DNA of 64,000 nt from Flavobacterium salmonis (GTDB lineage: Bacteria; Bacteroidota; Bacteroidia; Flavobacteriales; Flavobacteriaceae), in NCBI RefSeq assembly GCF_903819435.1, contig NZ_CAIJDP010000078.1, positions 64,221-128,220 of the forward strand, given 5' to 3'. Below, in pieces: positions 15,796 to 26,067 of the stretch (its first letter is position 1; each line of letters starts with the position of its first letter). A model generated the notes under the pieces. The model saw only the letters and a list, made by a program, of their open reading frames with translations. It did no database searches and was not told the DNA's origin. The position numbers and the translations under genes are program-made.

Positions 15796-16557
15796 TTATA
15801 AAAAAGCATTCCAAAAAAACATTTCCTTTTGCCTTTTATTTTCTTCTTTATCCTCCCCGTAACTGAACCAATCTTTTGTTTTTTCTTCTAATAATGATTT
15901 TAGTTCAACTAAGTCATAGGTTTTTTTAGCTGGAGTAGGCTTTATATCTAATCCGTTACTGATTTCTAAATCTATTTTTACAGCCATAAATGAAGTATAT
16001 AATCTTGGAATTGTAAGTCCTAAAATCATACCCGGCAAACCATTTACAGAACATGGACCGCCAGAAATGGTTATATCATCTGTGTAAAAAGCAAATACAT
16101 ATACCCCGTCAGTCCTTTTTCCTATGGCTTTCCGGCAATTATAGCCCATAATTTCTCTGTGTTCATTTGTGATTTGCCATTGTATATTCTGTATACTATC
16201 TGCTATTACAAAATTGGTTCCTACTATTTGTTTTTGCACGTTCATTTTTCCTGAAGAAAAATCATGGTACCAGATGTTTTCTTCATCAGCCTCTTTTTGA
16301 TGTTTTGGTATTCTTGTTTTTGGACTCCACCTGTTAAATTTATAAATGCTTTTGTTATCTGCAAAAGTGAAAGTGAAATAGGATATTTTTAAGTCCGAAA
16401 GATTCTCTTTCATCATCTCGTCCCAGCTGTCATTACTCATTGTTTTTTTGAGATTGGTATTTACCTCATATTCAATTATAGCCTTATCTACAAAGTGTTG
16501 TGCTTTTGAGATAATTGTAAACATTAATACTGCAATAAAAAAAAGTGGTGATTTCAT
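15796..16557 (-). CDS. GLPGLI family protein
   Basis: The 253-residue exported protein has a signal peptide (residues 1-19) and the family-defining motif in GPCSVNGLPGMILGL near residue 170. The motif is preceded by the conserved WQI...EIMGYNCRKA region. GLPGLI proteins are Bacteroidota-specific, periplasmic or surface, and often sit beside OMP_b-brl_3 receptors. That is so here: the receptor gene lies 66 bp upstream in transcription order. The pair probably works together; the substrate is not known. Confidence 0.93.
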   Translation of the reverse strand: MKSPLFFIAVLMFTIISKAQHFVDKAIIEYEVNTNLKKTMSNDSWDEMMKENLSDLKISYFTFTFADNKSIYKFNRWSPKTRIPKHQKEADEENIWYHDFSSGKMNVQKQIVGTNFVIADSIQNIQWQITNEHREIMGYNCRKAIGKRTDGVYVFAFYTDDITISGGPCSVNGLPGMILGLTIPRLYTSFMAVKIDLEISNGLDIKPTPAKKTYDLVELKSLLEEKTKDWFSYGEDKEENKRQKEMFFWNAFL

Positions 16558-16623
16558 AATCTTTCGGTATATTTTTTTATGTTTCTTATTGCTGTCCCTT
16601 ACTTTTACTGAACAGCATCATAA

Positions 16624-19401
16624 TTATTTTTTTGCTGCTGTGTCTTTGTTTTTAAAATTCCAGGTTAGGCCTACCATAACATATCTTTTTAATCTGTCAT
16701 TTTGTTCCTCCCCTATTATATTTTCATAAACATATCTGTTAATACCTATATTTTGATTCAAAATATCCCTTACCATAATATAAGCCGTAAACTCATCATT
16801 TTTAAAGGTACGCTGCAGTCTTGCATTCCACAATTGATTGGTGAGATTGGTTTGAAAATCAACCGTCTTTTGACGAGAGAATAAATTGTAATCTGTTGAC
16901 AGTTTCCATTTCTCTCTAAAATAAACTCCTATCTCTAAGCTCAAATTATTAGTGTTAAATGATTTTATTTCATCGTTTTGAGAAGTAGAATTTCTATTAT
17001 TTGAAAAATTATTACTTAAACTAAACTCGTACTTCTTTTCTTTAAATTTATTCAGATAAATTCCAAATCCTGAATTTAAAGTATTCGAATTATTGATTTT
17101 ATTATTAATACTAAGTACGTATTTGTTATAGTTTAGACTTGGATTTAGATTTACGTATAAATCTATTTTTTTTACCTTAAATCCATATCCAAAGTAAAAA
17201 TTACCGGAAAAATTACCGTTTGTATTGATAGGTGTGGTAATTGTTTTAGCATTTTCAGGATCAATATCTTTGTTATAAGAAATTAAATTAGAAGTCGAAC
17301 TAAAAGTAATATTTTGATAAAATTGCGATTCTGTCAAAATACTGTAAGTGTTATGAAATATAGATATCCTGTTTGTAAAGGATTGCTTTAAATCCGGATT
17401 ACCTAAAATTTGATTAAAGAAATCCTGATTGTTTCTCAAAGGCTGTAATTGATTTATAGTAGGCTGTTTAGTAGCACCTTCATAGCTAAAACGTAAATTA
17501 CTATTGCTTTTGTACTTATAAGAAAAATTTGCCGTTGGGAAAAAGTTAGTATAATGACGCTTATATTCTTTATTTAATGTTTGATCCAGCAAATCAAATG
17601 AAGTAAACCCAAAACCGCTTCCAAAACTATAATTTATCTTTTTAGCATTATAGCTCAATTTTATATTAGGTCTGTGTGTTGTTATTGTTTGCCTGAATTG
17701 GTTTGATAAAGATTCAACAACCAAATCATAATCACCTGTATCCTTGGAATAATCATAGGTTAAATAATTGCTTTTACCTGTATTGTGAGTAATCTGATAG
17801 CCAAATTGCAATGCAAAATTTTTATTAAGTGGCTCTGTGTAAGTAATGTTTAATCCTAAATCTTGATTTGTTTTTTCTCCTATTTTATTTTGATCAACAT
17901 CATCCCTTGAAGAAAAAACTCCTTCATTATAGCTTTCATTAAAAGATTTCAAAAAATTATCTGAATTTGTATGCAACATATTCCAATTGCCATTTAGAGA
18001 AAATGTACGACGTTCCTTGGTGAATTTATGTCTAAATAAAATATTAGCCTGCAAAGACTGCTTGTCTGAATTTGTTATAAAAGTTTTTTCCTGCTTGTTT
18101 TTTAATACGCCATTTCCTGTAGTGGTTCCGTTTATAAATTCATCGCTTTCTGTATTATAAAAGTTAGTTTTAGCAGTAAATTTTATGGAATTTAAAGAAT
18201 CTAATTTTACATCATAAGTAGCATTTACCTTGAAATTACCTCTGTTTACATTGCTCACTGTCGATGTATTTTCGTTTAACTGCGTTTCACCTACTTGTGT
18301 CCGGACATTCCTAATATTATTGTTGGTGTAAATTTGCTTATTATATTTTGGAGATAGATTCAGAGTCTGTTTATCATTCCACTTGTTGCTGTACTGCAGT
18401 CCTGCATTGGTGTTTTTGATAAACCCGTTTTGAGTGTCAACATACGGCTCTTCATCATTATTACCACCTGTCCACTCATAACTTACATTTCCATCATCAT
18501 CCATATTCATGCTTATATCATCGCGTCCGCCAAACTTATCATTATCCTGCCAGCTAAGTCCGTCCTGACCCGTGTTTCCGTTTAATAAAAAAGCAGATAA
18601 TTTTCTTTTACCTTTAAAACTGCTAAACATCGAATTGATATTGTACCGTGAATCAGTATCAGAAAAGGGTTGATTTGCAGCATCAATTTTACCAAAATAT
18701 CCTTTCTTTTTATCTTCCTTTAATTTCAGATTAATTGTCTTTTTTGTTTCGCCATCATCTATTCCGGTAAACTCAGCCTGATCACTTTTTTTATTAAAAA
18801 CCTGTACTTCTTTTACAGCATCGGCCCTTAAATTTTTGACAGCCATACCTGGGTCATCTCCAAAAAACTCTTCACCATCAACTAATACCTTTTCTACTGT
18901 TTCGCCCATAGCTTTTATGGTACCATTTTTATCAACTTGTATACCTGGCAGTTTCTTTAGTAATTCTTCAACGTTTGCATTGGCGTCTACTTTAAAATCA
19001 CTGGCCCTGTAACTCGTGGTATCTCCTTTAACTCTTATAGAACCTGTCTTTATTATTATTTCTTTTAGGAGTTTCATTTTACTTATTAGAGCAATTGTTC
19101 CTATGTTTTTTTCACCATCTTCTAGAGTTATTGCATCCAAATAGTCTGCATATTGACTATGGGTAGTCATCAGGATGTAGTTTCCTGCTTCTATATTTTT
19201 AATATTAAATTTTCCCTCTTTATCAGATCGGGTAAATCTGTACAAAATAGAGTCTTTGGGTGTTAATAAAGCAACAACAGAATTATAAATGGGTGTCTTT
19301 TCACTTTCATCGGTTAAAATACCTGAAAGATTTGTTTTTTGAGAAAATGATGAAAAAGAGAATAAGAACAAAATTGTAATTGTTACTAAAATTTTTGGCA
19401 T
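16624..19401 (-). CDS. TonB-dependent receptor-like outer membrane protein
   Basis: The 925-residue outer-membrane protein has a signal peptide (1-20) and a carboxypeptidase-like beta-sandwich (about 24-105). A plug-like domain follows (about 115-235, with VEELLKKLPGIQVDKNG and the DGEEFFGDDP motif), then a long beta-barrel ending in a Trp/Phe-rich strand. This is the OMP_b-brl_3 group that pairs with GLPGLI proteins. No SusD-like gene is adjacent, so uptake of polysaccharide is not implied. The ligand may be a peptide, metal or other compound. Confidence 0.93.
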   Translation of the reverse strand: MPKILVTITILFLFSFSSFSQKTNLSGILTDESEKTPIYNSVVALLTPKDSILYRFTRSDKEGKFNIKNIEAGNYILMTTHSQYADYLDAITLEDGEKNIGTIALISKMKLLKEIIIKTGSIRVKGDTTSYRASDFKVDANANVEELLKKLPGIQVDKNGTIKAMGETVEKVLVDGEEFFGDDPGMAVKNLRADAVKEVQVFNKKSDQAEFTGIDDGETKKTINLKLKEDKKKGYFGKIDAANQPFSDTDSRYNINSMFSSFKGKRKLSAFLLNGNTGQDGLSWQDNDKFGGRDDISMNMDDDGNVSYEWTGGNNDEEPYVDTQNGFIKNTNAGLQYSNKWNDKQTLNLSPKYNKQIYTNNNIRNVRTQVGETQLNENTSTVSNVNRGNFKVNATYDVKLDSLNSIKFTAKTNFYNTESDEFINGTTTGNGVLKNKQEKTFITNSDKQSLQANILFRHKFTKERRTFSLNGNWNMLHTNSDNFLKSFNESYNEGVFSSRDDVDQNKIGEKTNQDLGLNITYTEPLNKNFALQFGYQITHNTGKSNYLTYDYSKDTGDYDLVVESLSNQFRQTITTHRPNIKLSYNAKKINYSFGSGFGFTSFDLLDQTLNKEYKRHYTNFFPTANFSYKYKSNSNLRFSYEGATKQPTINQLQPLRNNQDFFNQILGNPDLKQSFTNRISIFHNTYSILTESQFYQNITFSSTSNLISYNKDIDPENAKTITTPINTNGNFSGNFYFGYGFKVKKIDLYVNLNPSLNYNKYVLSINNKINNSNTLNSGFGIYLNKFKEKKYEFSLSNNFSNNRNSTSQNDEIKSFNTNNLSLEIGVYFREKWKLSTDYNLFSRQKTVDFQTNLTNQLWNARLQRTFKNDEFTAYIMVRDILNQNIGINRYVYENIIGEEQNDRLKRYVMVGLTWNFKNKDTAAKK

Positions 19402-19588
19402 AAATAGTTTGCGATTATAATATTAAATATCATTCAGCTTATTTGTAAGACCTAACTCACAACAAGCCAAAGTAATATATTTAAGATTACGCCCTTAAAA
19501 CCCTTTGTTAAATAATTTATAAAATTATTCTCTCAAAAGAAACAAACTACAATAAACATAATTTTTAAGCTAATTACATTGATCTGTT

Positions 19589-20632
19589 TTAATGTTTTAA
19601 CATTTTTAAAACAGATTCTACTGTTATAGTTCTCATAGCATCTTGATAACCCTCAACAATTTTATTTCCGTAAACAGAAGTTGGCATTTTTGGATATTGG
19701 TTTCGATCTGAAGTTAATGTATTCTCCAAACTTTGGTTGAATGGTAAAAATCCGGCATACGGATGTGTGGCTCCCCAAAGTGTGACCACTTTTACACCCA
19801 GCATTGCTGCAATATGGCTGTTTCCAGAATCCATAGAAAGCATGACATCCAGATTGCTAATCAATTTTAATTCCTGTTGGAATTTAATTTTACCTGCCAC
19901 ATTTATTACATTTTCAAACGGCTCTGAAAGTGAATCCAGGATTTCGATTTCTTTTTTTCCTCCGCCAAAAAGCAGTATTTTATTGTTTGGATTTTGTGCA
20001 AGTGCTGAAACAACTTCCTTCATTAAATCCAGAGGATAAACTTTAGAATCATATTGGGCAAAAGGTGCAATTCCGATTAGTTTTTGATAATTTTCTCCAA
20101 TTAAATCTGTAATTTCTGCACTTAAAACAGCTTTTTCAGGGAACTCAGGATTTGATAAATCTAATGGAAAACCCAGTTCTTCAAACACTTTGGCATGCCT
20201 TTCAAACATCGTTGGCAATTGTTTGAAAATCTTCTTTTCTGCGCGGGTTAATTCTTTTTTTCCTTCACGTCCTTTATCAACAGTTGCTCTTTTTTTTCCG
20301 CTTAAAGCAAAAAGCAAACTCACAACCTTAGATCGTAAAACATTGTGAAGATCCGCAAAAGCATCGATTTGAAGCTGTTTCAAATCTCTGAATAATCTCA
20401 AAAGTCCGGGAAATCCTTTGTGTCTTTCTTTTTCATCAAAAGCAAAAAACTCCAAATTCGGAATTCCGTCAAAAAAAGGTTTAAAAAAAGGACGCGAAAT
20501 AACGGTCAATTTTACCGTTGGATATTGTTTTACAAACGCTCGTAAAACAGGAACCGTCATGGCGACATCTCCCATTGCGGATAGTCTCATGACGGCTATA
20601 TGCTTGATTTTGTTGTTTGACAACTCTGCCAA
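19589..20632 (-). CDS. Glycosyltransferase family 9 protein
   Basis: The 347-residue GT-B enzyme resembles ADP-heptose:LPS heptosyltransferases. It shows the N-terminal motif MRLSAMGDVAMTVPVLRAF and the C-terminal nucleotide-sugar motif SMDSGNSHIAAMLGVKVVTLWGATHP-like with D, S/G and H residues. It probably adds a sugar to lipopolysaccharide core at the inner membrane. It lies 1 bp downstream of the DUF4254 gene on the same strand, a pairing that suggests a shared envelope role. Confidence 0.92.
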   Translation of the reverse strand: MAELSNNKIKHIAVMRLSAMGDVAMTVPVLRAFVKQYPTVKLTVISRPFFKPFFDGIPNLEFFAFDEKERHKGFPGLLRLFRDLKQLQIDAFADLHNVLRSKVVSLLFALSGKKRATVDKGREGKKELTRAEKKIFKQLPTMFERHAKVFEELGFPLDLSNPEFPEKAVLSAEITDLIGENYQKLIGIAPFAQYDSKVYPLDLMKEVVSALAQNPNNKILLFGGGKKEIEILDSLSEPFENVINVAGKIKFQQELKLISNLDVMLSMDSGNSHIAAMLGVKVVTLWGATHPYAGFLPFNQSLENTLTSDRNQYPKMPTSVYGNKIVEGYQDAMRTITVESVLKMLKH

Positions 20633-20633
20633 A

Positions 20634-21239
20634 TTATTTTTTATTTTGATATAAAACCGGATTCAAATCATCGTCGTTGTACATTTTCATTTGTTTGTAC
20701 ACTTTCATGAATTTTTCTCCACTTTCGATATCCGTCAATAATTCTTCAATTGCTGTAGACAAGTCTGTTCTTTGCTCCAAAAGAATATTCAATTTTTCCT
20801 GACATTTATCTCTGTGTTCCTGTGTAGCTTCTGCACGAGTTGCTTCTTCGTTCATATGATAAATTTTCAATGCTAAAATTGACAGTCTGTCAAAAGCCCA
20901 GGCAGGACTTTCAGAATTAATTTTTGCCCCGTCTTTTGCTTTGATATGACTGTATTTTTGCAAAAAGTAACTATCAATATATTCCACCATATCAGTACGT
21001 TCCTGATTAGAAGCATCAATTTTTCTTTTTAAAGTCAAAGCTGCTACAGGGTCAATTTGTGGATCACGTATAATATCTTCGTAATGCCATTGTACAGTAT
21101 CTATCCAGTTTTTTAAATATAATAAATGCTCAAATTTGTCTTTAGGAAACGGATTGTTTATTGGTTGATCAACACTGTCAAATTGATGATAATCTTTGAT
21201 GCTTTGTTCGAAAACAGTATATGCTAATTTTGAAAACAT
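20634..21239 (-). CDS. DUF4254 domain-containing protein
   Basis: The 201-residue, mostly helical and charged protein has no signal or membrane segment. I recognise it as DUF4254, a Bacteroidota family often placed next to GT9 transferases. Visible conserved-looking stretches include ILYLKNWIDTVQWHYEDIIRDP-like helices and WAFDRLSILALKIYHM. It is followed after 1 bp by the GT9 gene. A CAAAGATA (21260-21267), reading TATCTTTG on the minus strand, is a plausible -7 box. Function unknown. Confidence 0.87.
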   Translation of the reverse strand: MFSKLAYTVFEQSIKDYHQFDSVDQPINNPFPKDKFEHLLYLKNWIDTVQWHYEDIIRDPQIDPVAALTLKRKIDASNQERTDMVEYIDSYFLQKYSHIKAKDGAKINSESPAWAFDRLSILALKIYHMNEEATRAEATQEHRDKCQEKLNILLEQRTDLSTAIEELLTDIESGEKFMKVYKQMKMYNDDDLNPVLYQNKK

Positions 21240-21350
21240 GTCTTTATTTTTTAGAGTTACAAAGATACTTTTTATACTTTTATAGTACGATAAAAACCAA
21301 TAATTTTTCGTCCCGGTATTCTTTACCGTTAATCATTCTAAAAACCTATT

Positions 21351-22004
21351 ATGAAAATTCATAACATCTCTGAAAATAATAGTGTTCTAAATCATTTTTT
21401 AGGACAAATCAGAAACATAAATATTCAGAACGACAGTATGCGTTTTCGACGAAATATAGAACGAATAGGCGAAATTATGGCCTATGAACTGAGTAAAAAT
21501 CTTTCCTATAAAAATGTCGAAATACAAACCCCTCTTGGTATCAAAAAAACTACTGAAATTGAAAATGATTTAGTCTTATGTTCTATTTTGAGAGCCGGAC
21601 TACCACTTCATAATGGTTTTTTAAATTATTTTGACCAGGCTGAAAATAGCTTTGTTTCTGCTTCCAGATATCATCCTAATAATGATGCTGAATTTGAAAT
21701 TTTAGTCGAATATCAGGCACTCTCAAACTTAAACGATAAAACTGTCCTGCTTCTTGATCCAATGCTGGCTACAGGTCAATCTATAGTCGCAGTTCATGAA
21801 AAATTAGTTCAAAATGCTGTTCCAAAAGAGATTCATATTGTAGTCGTTATTGCCGCTCCGGAAGGAGTTGCCTATCTTGAAAAAAAGCTTCCTGACAATT
21901 GTCATTTGTGGATTGCTGCCTTAGACGAAAAATTAAACGAGAAAAATTATATTGTTCCCGGACTTGGTGATGCCGGTGATCTTGCTTATGGAAATAAATT
22001 ATAA
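21351..22004 (+). CDS. upp: Uracil phosphoribosyltransferase
   Basis: Salvages uracil with PRPP to make UMP. The 217-residue protein carries the PRPP-binding loop LLLDPMLATGQS (from residue 133) and the uracil-binding C-terminal region (LDEKLNEKNYIVPGLGDAGDLA-like). It has the usual family length. It is convergent with the DUF6427 gene and overlaps its end by 6 bp, an arrangement I recall in other Flavobacteria. No attenuator is apparent upstream. Confidence 0.97.
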   Translation: MKIHNISENNSVLNHFLGQIRNINIQNDSMRFRRNIERIGEIMAYELSKNLSYKNVEIQTPLGIKKTTEIENDLVLCSILRAGLPLHNGFLNYFDQAENSFVSASRYHPNNDAEFEILVEYQALSNLNDKTVLLLDPMLATGQSIVAVHEKLVQNAVPKEIHIVVVIAAPEGVAYLEKKLPDNCHLWIAALDEKLNEKNYIVPGLGDAGDLAYGNKL

Positions 22005-22928
22005 TTGAGAGAAAAAAGTAAACAAACTACAACAAATAAGTACATAAAACACAATTTCTTTATTTAGTTTTTGCTGCATATATTCAATATGGCTCGAGGC
22101 CATAATAGTCAACGGCGTAATACTAAACAATAATAAATCATTGCTTTTGTCTGGTGAAAGAATGAAAACAAAGACAGCAATAAAAAAACAAGCTACCACT
22201 TTTTTGTATGAAGTATGTACAATTTGAGGTCTGTCTGATAAGGTTGTTAACATTGAAACTACAAAAAACAAAACTACTGCAACATAGATTGAGAATGCAC
22301 CATTTTCATAATTATTTTTAAAATACTCAATCCTTAAATCGAAAACTGCCCTATCCTGAATAAATTTTATGGCATCAAAATTAAACATTAAGGATGTCGT
22401 TAAAAATAATAACGAAACTCCTATAAGAGCAATAAAAGGTAAAATCCAATTTCTGTAATCCCGGGATACATGAAAAATTATCGATATAAAAACCAATACC
22501 AGGAAAAGAACACACCAAAATTGAAATAACGAAGCCACTAAAATCCAAAAAGAAGCATCAAATATTTTTTCTTTTGAAGCCTTAAGCGATTGTAAAGAAA
22601 TTAATCTTCGAAGTGCCAGCAAAATAAAAAAGTTAGCATATAATACATTTGGATTATTAAATATTGTTGGAAAAAACAATAAAAACAACAAATAGAAAAG
22701 TATAGCGTAACCATTGTCTTTACTGAGTCCGTTCTTTTTTACGATAAAATTTATCAGAAAAAAAGAAGCTAAAATAAAGCACAATAAACTTATTTTTTGA
22801 AACGCCAAAAAATAAGAACTCATCCATAATGGTCCCTGAATTTGAAACATAAAAAAGAAAAACAGTATCAAAATTACGACCAAAGAATAATTTAATGGCG
22901 TAGATTTTTTAAAAACACTTGTTATCAT
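21999..22928 (-). CDS. DUF6427 family membrane protein
   Basis: The 309-residue multi-pass protein has about ten hydrophobic helices filling nearly the whole chain and few polar loops (for example near 110-125). I associate it with DUF6427 from its sequence and from its conserved place between upp and the small DUF6341 gene. The topology resembles O-antigen polymerase or glycosyltransferase-C membrane domains, but no catalytic motif is evident. Function unknown. Confidence 0.8.
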   Translation of the reverse strand: MITSVFKKSTPLNYSLVVILILFFFFMFQIQGPLWMSSYFLAFQKISLLCFILASFFLINFIVKKNGLSKDNGYAILFYLLFLLFFPTIFNNPNVLYANFFILLALRRLISLQSLKASKEKIFDASFWILVASLFQFWCVLFLVLVFISIIFHVSRDYRNWILPFIALIGVSLLFLTTSLMFNFDAIKFIQDRAVFDLRIEYFKNNYENGAFSIYVAVVLFFVVSMLTTLSDRPQIVHTSYKKVVACFFIAVFVFILSPDKSNDLLLFSITPLTIMASSHIEYMQQKLNKEIVFYVLICCSLFTFFSQL

Positions 22929-22948
22929 AAGGATATTTTATACTTTTG
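22919..22948 (+). promoter_or_regulatory. Predicted promoter for the DUF6341 gene
   Basis: TTG (22919-22921) and TACTTTTG (22941-22948), separated by 19 bp, fit the Bacteroidota -33/-7 promoter. It overlaps the start of the divergent DUF6427 gene and lies 113 bp before the small gene at 23062. Confidence 0.45.
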
Positions 22949-23061
22949 TGACTGTAAATATAATACTTGTTTAAAAAGGAAAACCAACAAGTTGAAAAAG
23001 ATTCTTTTTGAATTTTGATTCAATGCGTTAAAAACAATAATAACATATAATTTTATAAATT

Positions 23062-23292
23062 ATGACAGCTTTTTTCGAAGGAATTCAATACTTATTCGTT
23101 AACATTTTGTTTGCTCCTCTTGACTTTTTACGTCGTTTGGAATTAATTACATGGTTTGGTGCAAACACTATCAACTGGATTTTCATGATCATCTGTTCAT
23201 GCGCAATCGTTTATTGGATTAAACAATTACGTATTTTTGATGATGCCGGAACAGAAAACCAAGATACAACAGCTCATTCATTTTTAAAATAA
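23062..23292 (+). CDS. DUF6341 family small membrane protein
   Basis: The 76-residue protein has a hydrophobic N-terminal segment (about 8-22) and a clear transmembrane helix (about 37-55, NWIFMIICSCAIVYWI), then a short polar tail. I match it to DUF6341, a Flavobacteria-specific family next to DUF6427 and purD. Its divergent orientation from the DUF6427 gene is typical. Function unknown. Confidence 0.82.
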   Translation: MTAFFEGIQYLFVNILFAPLDFLRRLELITWFGANTINWIFMIICSCAIVYWIKQLRIFDDAGTENQDTTAHSFLK

Positions 23293-23332
23293 AAACCAAA
23301 CCCTTTAATTAAAAAGGGCTTGTTGAATATTT

Positions 23333-24607
23333 TTAAAGTAAATCGAAGCCGATATCTTTTCTAAAATACATCTTATCAAAGCTTAGTTTATCTATGTTTT
23401 GGTAAGATTTTTTTATGGCCTCCTGGAAATTATCTCCGTATGATGTTACTGCAATTACACGTCCTCCATTAGTAACGACATTTTCGCCATCTAATTTTGT
23501 TCCTGCATGAAAAACTATCGAATCTGTAATATTTTCTAAACCTGTAATCACTTTTCCTTTTTCGAAATCTTCAGGATATCCTCCAGATACTAACATGACA
23601 GTAGTAGCGCTTCTTGGATCAACTTCTAAATTAAAATCTCCTAATTTTTGATCTGCAACAGACAAGAACAATTCAACTAAATCAGATTTTAATCTTGGCA
23701 CTACAACTTCAGTTTCAGGATCACCCATTCTTACGTTGTATTCAATAACGATTGGTTCGTTTTTCACGTTGATTAAACCAATAAATACAAAACCTTTGTA
23801 TTCGATTCCGTCTTTTTGGAAACCTTCGATGGTTGGTTTAACGATACGAGTTTCAATTTTTTCCATCAAAACAGCATCCACATAAGGAACGGGAGAAACG
23901 GCTCCCATTCCACCAGTGTTTAAACCTGTATCTCCTTCTCCAATTCTTTTGTAATCTTTTGCTGTTGGAAGAATTTTATAGTTTTTACCATCCGTTAAAA
24001 CGAAACAGCTTAATTCGATTCCATCCAAAAATTCTTCTATAACTACTTTTGAACTTGCTGTACCAAATTTTGCATGAACCAGCATGTTACGCAATTCTGT
24101 TTTAGCTTCTTCAAGATCCTGAATAATCAGAACTCCTTTTCCTGCTGCTAATCCGTCTGCTTTTAAAACGTATGGTGGCTGCAAAGTTTCTAAAAAATCA
24201 CATCCTTTTTCAACTGTTTCAGCAGTAAAACTGTCATAAGCTGCAGTTGGAATGTTGTGTTTCATCAGGAATTCTTTTGCAAATTCCTTGCTTCCTTCTA
24301 ATTGCGCCCCCAATTGAGATGGTCCAATAACCGGAATATTTTTTAAACTTTCGTCATTTTTGAAATAGTCGTAAATACCTTTTACCAACGGATCTTCAGG
24401 TCCTACAACTACTAAACTTATATTTTCTTTAAGTACAAGTGCTTTTACTGCTTCAAAATCTGTGGCAGATATTGCTACATTTTCAGCAATTGCAGCTGTT
24501 CCTGCATTTCCAGGTACTACAAAAAGTTTTTCGCAAAGCGGGCTCTGAGTCATTTTCCATGCAAATGCATGCTCTCTTCCGCCTGACCCCAATAGTAAAA
24601 TTGTCAT
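23333..24607 (-). CDS. purD: Phosphoribosylamine--glycine ligase
   Basis: GARS catalyses the ATP-dependent joining of phosphoribosylamine and glycine in purine synthesis. At 424 residues it has the N-terminal motif LLLGSGGREHA, an ATP-grasp domain (KADGLAAGKGV, EEFLDGIELS, NTGGMGAVSP) and the catalytic-site stretch NVRMGDPETEVV. Length is normal. It is monocistronic here, with a TATTTTTG -7 box on the minus strand at 24633-24640, about 26 bp upstream of its ATG. Confidence 0.98.
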   Translation of the reverse strand: MTILLLGSGGREHAFAWKMTQSPLCEKLFVVPGNAGTAAIAENVAISATDFEAVKALVLKENISLVVVGPEDPLVKGIYDYFKNDESLKNIPVIGPSQLGAQLEGSKEFAKEFLMKHNIPTAAYDSFTAETVEKGCDFLETLQPPYVLKADGLAAGKGVLIIQDLEEAKTELRNMLVHAKFGTASSKVVIEEFLDGIELSCFVLTDGKNYKILPTAKDYKRIGEGDTGLNTGGMGAVSPVPYVDAVLMEKIETRIVKPTIEGFQKDGIEYKGFVFIGLINVKNEPIVIEYNVRMGDPETEVVVPRLKSDLVELFLSVADQKLGDFNLEVDPRSATTVMLVSGGYPEDFEKGKVITGLENITDSIVFHAGTKLDGENVVTNGGRVIAVTSYGDNFQEAIKKSYQNIDKLSFDKMYFRKDIGFDLL

Positions 24608-24632
24608 GGTGTTGTTGTATTTAGTTGTGGTG

Positions 24633-24640
24633 CAAAAATA
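24633..24640 (-). promoter_or_regulatory. Predicted -7 box for purD
   Basis: Reads TATTTTTG on the minus strand, matching TAnnTTTG. No good -33 element is seen. No PurR-like palindrome or purine riboswitch was recognised. Confidence 0.4.
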
Positions 24641-24742
24641 CTTGCTTTTGTACGTAAAAAATAATTAAATCTTTAAAAAGTTGTTCGTTCCGCACTGTTA
24701 GTAAATCCTAAACATTATTTTTGATGAAAATATGCTGAAAAA

Positions 24743-26053
24743 ATGATTCGCCTTTTTGATATTTCGCTTCAATTAAATGGTTTTCCAATAAAGAAAGCTA
24801 AAACCGAATTGGATAAAATTGTTCATTTTTCTGAAGAAGAATTTGCTTCGTTTCTTGAAAATAAAAAAGTAGAAATTGTTGATTTTCATCTCAAAAACAA
24901 CTCTTTTTACAAAGAATTAGCCGGAAATACAATTGCTGAAAATTGGAAAAACCTTCCTGTTTTAAACAAACAAAATTTACAAAAACCTCTTGAAGAAAGA
25001 CTTTCAAAAGGGTATTCTAAAAAAAACATTTACCTCAACAAAACTTCCGGATCGAGCGGAACTCCTTTTGTTTTTGCTAAAGATAAATATTCGCATGCTT
25101 TGACCTGGGCTTCGAATATGATGCGTTTTGGTTGGTTCGGAATTGATTTTAATCATTCCTATCAGGCGAGGTTTTATGGTATTCCAATGGATTTGATTGG
25201 TTATCAAAAAGAGCGTTTCAAGGATTTTTTGACGCACCGTTTTCGTTTCCCGGTTTTTGATTTATCTGATGCAGTTCTGGAAAAATTTCTGCAGAAATTC
25301 AAAACCAAAAAATTCGATTACCTCAACGGATACACTAGCTCTATCGTTTTATTTGCTAAATATCTGGAACAGAAAAATATGGTTTTAAACGAAATTTGTC
25401 CAACTCTGAAAGCTTGTTTTGTTACTTCAGAAATGCTTTTTGAATCGGATAAAAAACTTCTCGAAAGACAATTTGGCATTCCAATTATCAGTGAATATGG
25501 TGCTTCTGAACTGGATTTGATTGCTTTTGAAAATCCTCAGGGAGAATGGCAGGTAAATGCTGAAACTTTATTTGTCGAAATTTTAGATGAAAATAATAAT
25601 CCTGTTCCACATGGAACAGAAGGCAAAATTGTGATTACTTCACTCTTCAATAAAGCAACTCCTTTCATAAGATATGAAATTGGCGATATTGGAATTCTCG
25701 ATGAAAAGAGCACCCCTCAAAAACCAATTCTAAAAAAGCTTATTGGAAGAACCAATGATGTTGCCATTTTGCCAAGCGGTAAAAAATCCCCGGGATTGAC
25801 ATTTTATTATGTAACCAAAAGCATTATCGAAGATGATGGAAACGTAAAGGAATTCATTATCAAACAAACTAAATTAGATACTTTTGAAATTGAGTATGTT
25901 TCTGAAAAAGAATTGATTTCAGAACAAATTCAAAAAATAAAAGAAGCCATTGATTTATATCTGGAACCAAATCTAAACTTCACTTTTACCAGAAAAACTG
26001 TTTTAGAAAGAACCAATCGAGGCAAACTAAAACAATTCAAATCTTTTTTATAA
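24743..26053 (+). CDS. CapK/PaaK-like adenylate-forming ligase
   Basis: The 436-residue ANL-superfamily enzyme resembles phenylacetate-CoA ligases and the CapK proteins of capsule loci. The ATP-binding loop is NKTSGSSGTPF (from residue 99), followed by the EYGASELD motif and the YEIGDIGILD motif. It lacks obvious membrane segments. It lies beside an ORF6N gene and close to the minus-strand exopolysaccharide genes, so polysaccharide or acyl modification is more likely than phenylacetate catabolism. A -7 box TATTTTTG is at 24716-24723. Confidence 0.85.
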   Translation: MIRLFDISLQLNGFPIKKAKTELDKIVHFSEEEFASFLENKKVEIVDFHLKNNSFYKELAGNTIAENWKNLPVLNKQNLQKPLEERLSKGYSKKNIYLNKTSGSSGTPFVFAKDKYSHALTWASNMMRFGWFGIDFNHSYQARFYGIPMDLIGYQKERFKDFLTHRFRFPVFDLSDAVLEKFLQKFKTKKFDYLNGYTSSIVLFAKYLEQKNMVLNEICPTLKACFVTSEMLFESDKKLLERQFGIPIISEYGASELDLIAFENPQGEWQVNAETLFVEILDENNNPVPHGTEGKIVITSLFNKATPFIRYEIGDIGILDEKSTPQKPILKKLIGRTNDVAILPSGKKSPGLTFYYVTKSIIEDDGNVKEFIIKQTKLDTFEIEYVSEKELISEQIQKIKEAIDLYLEPNLNFTFTRKTVLERTNRGKLKQFKSFL

Positions 26054-26067
26054 TATAAATAAAATCT

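Noticed and set aside
23301..23318. Terminator between the DUF6341 gene and purD
   Set aside because: The CCCTTT/AAAGGG stem is only 6 bp and the following tract is interrupted, so it is too weak to call.
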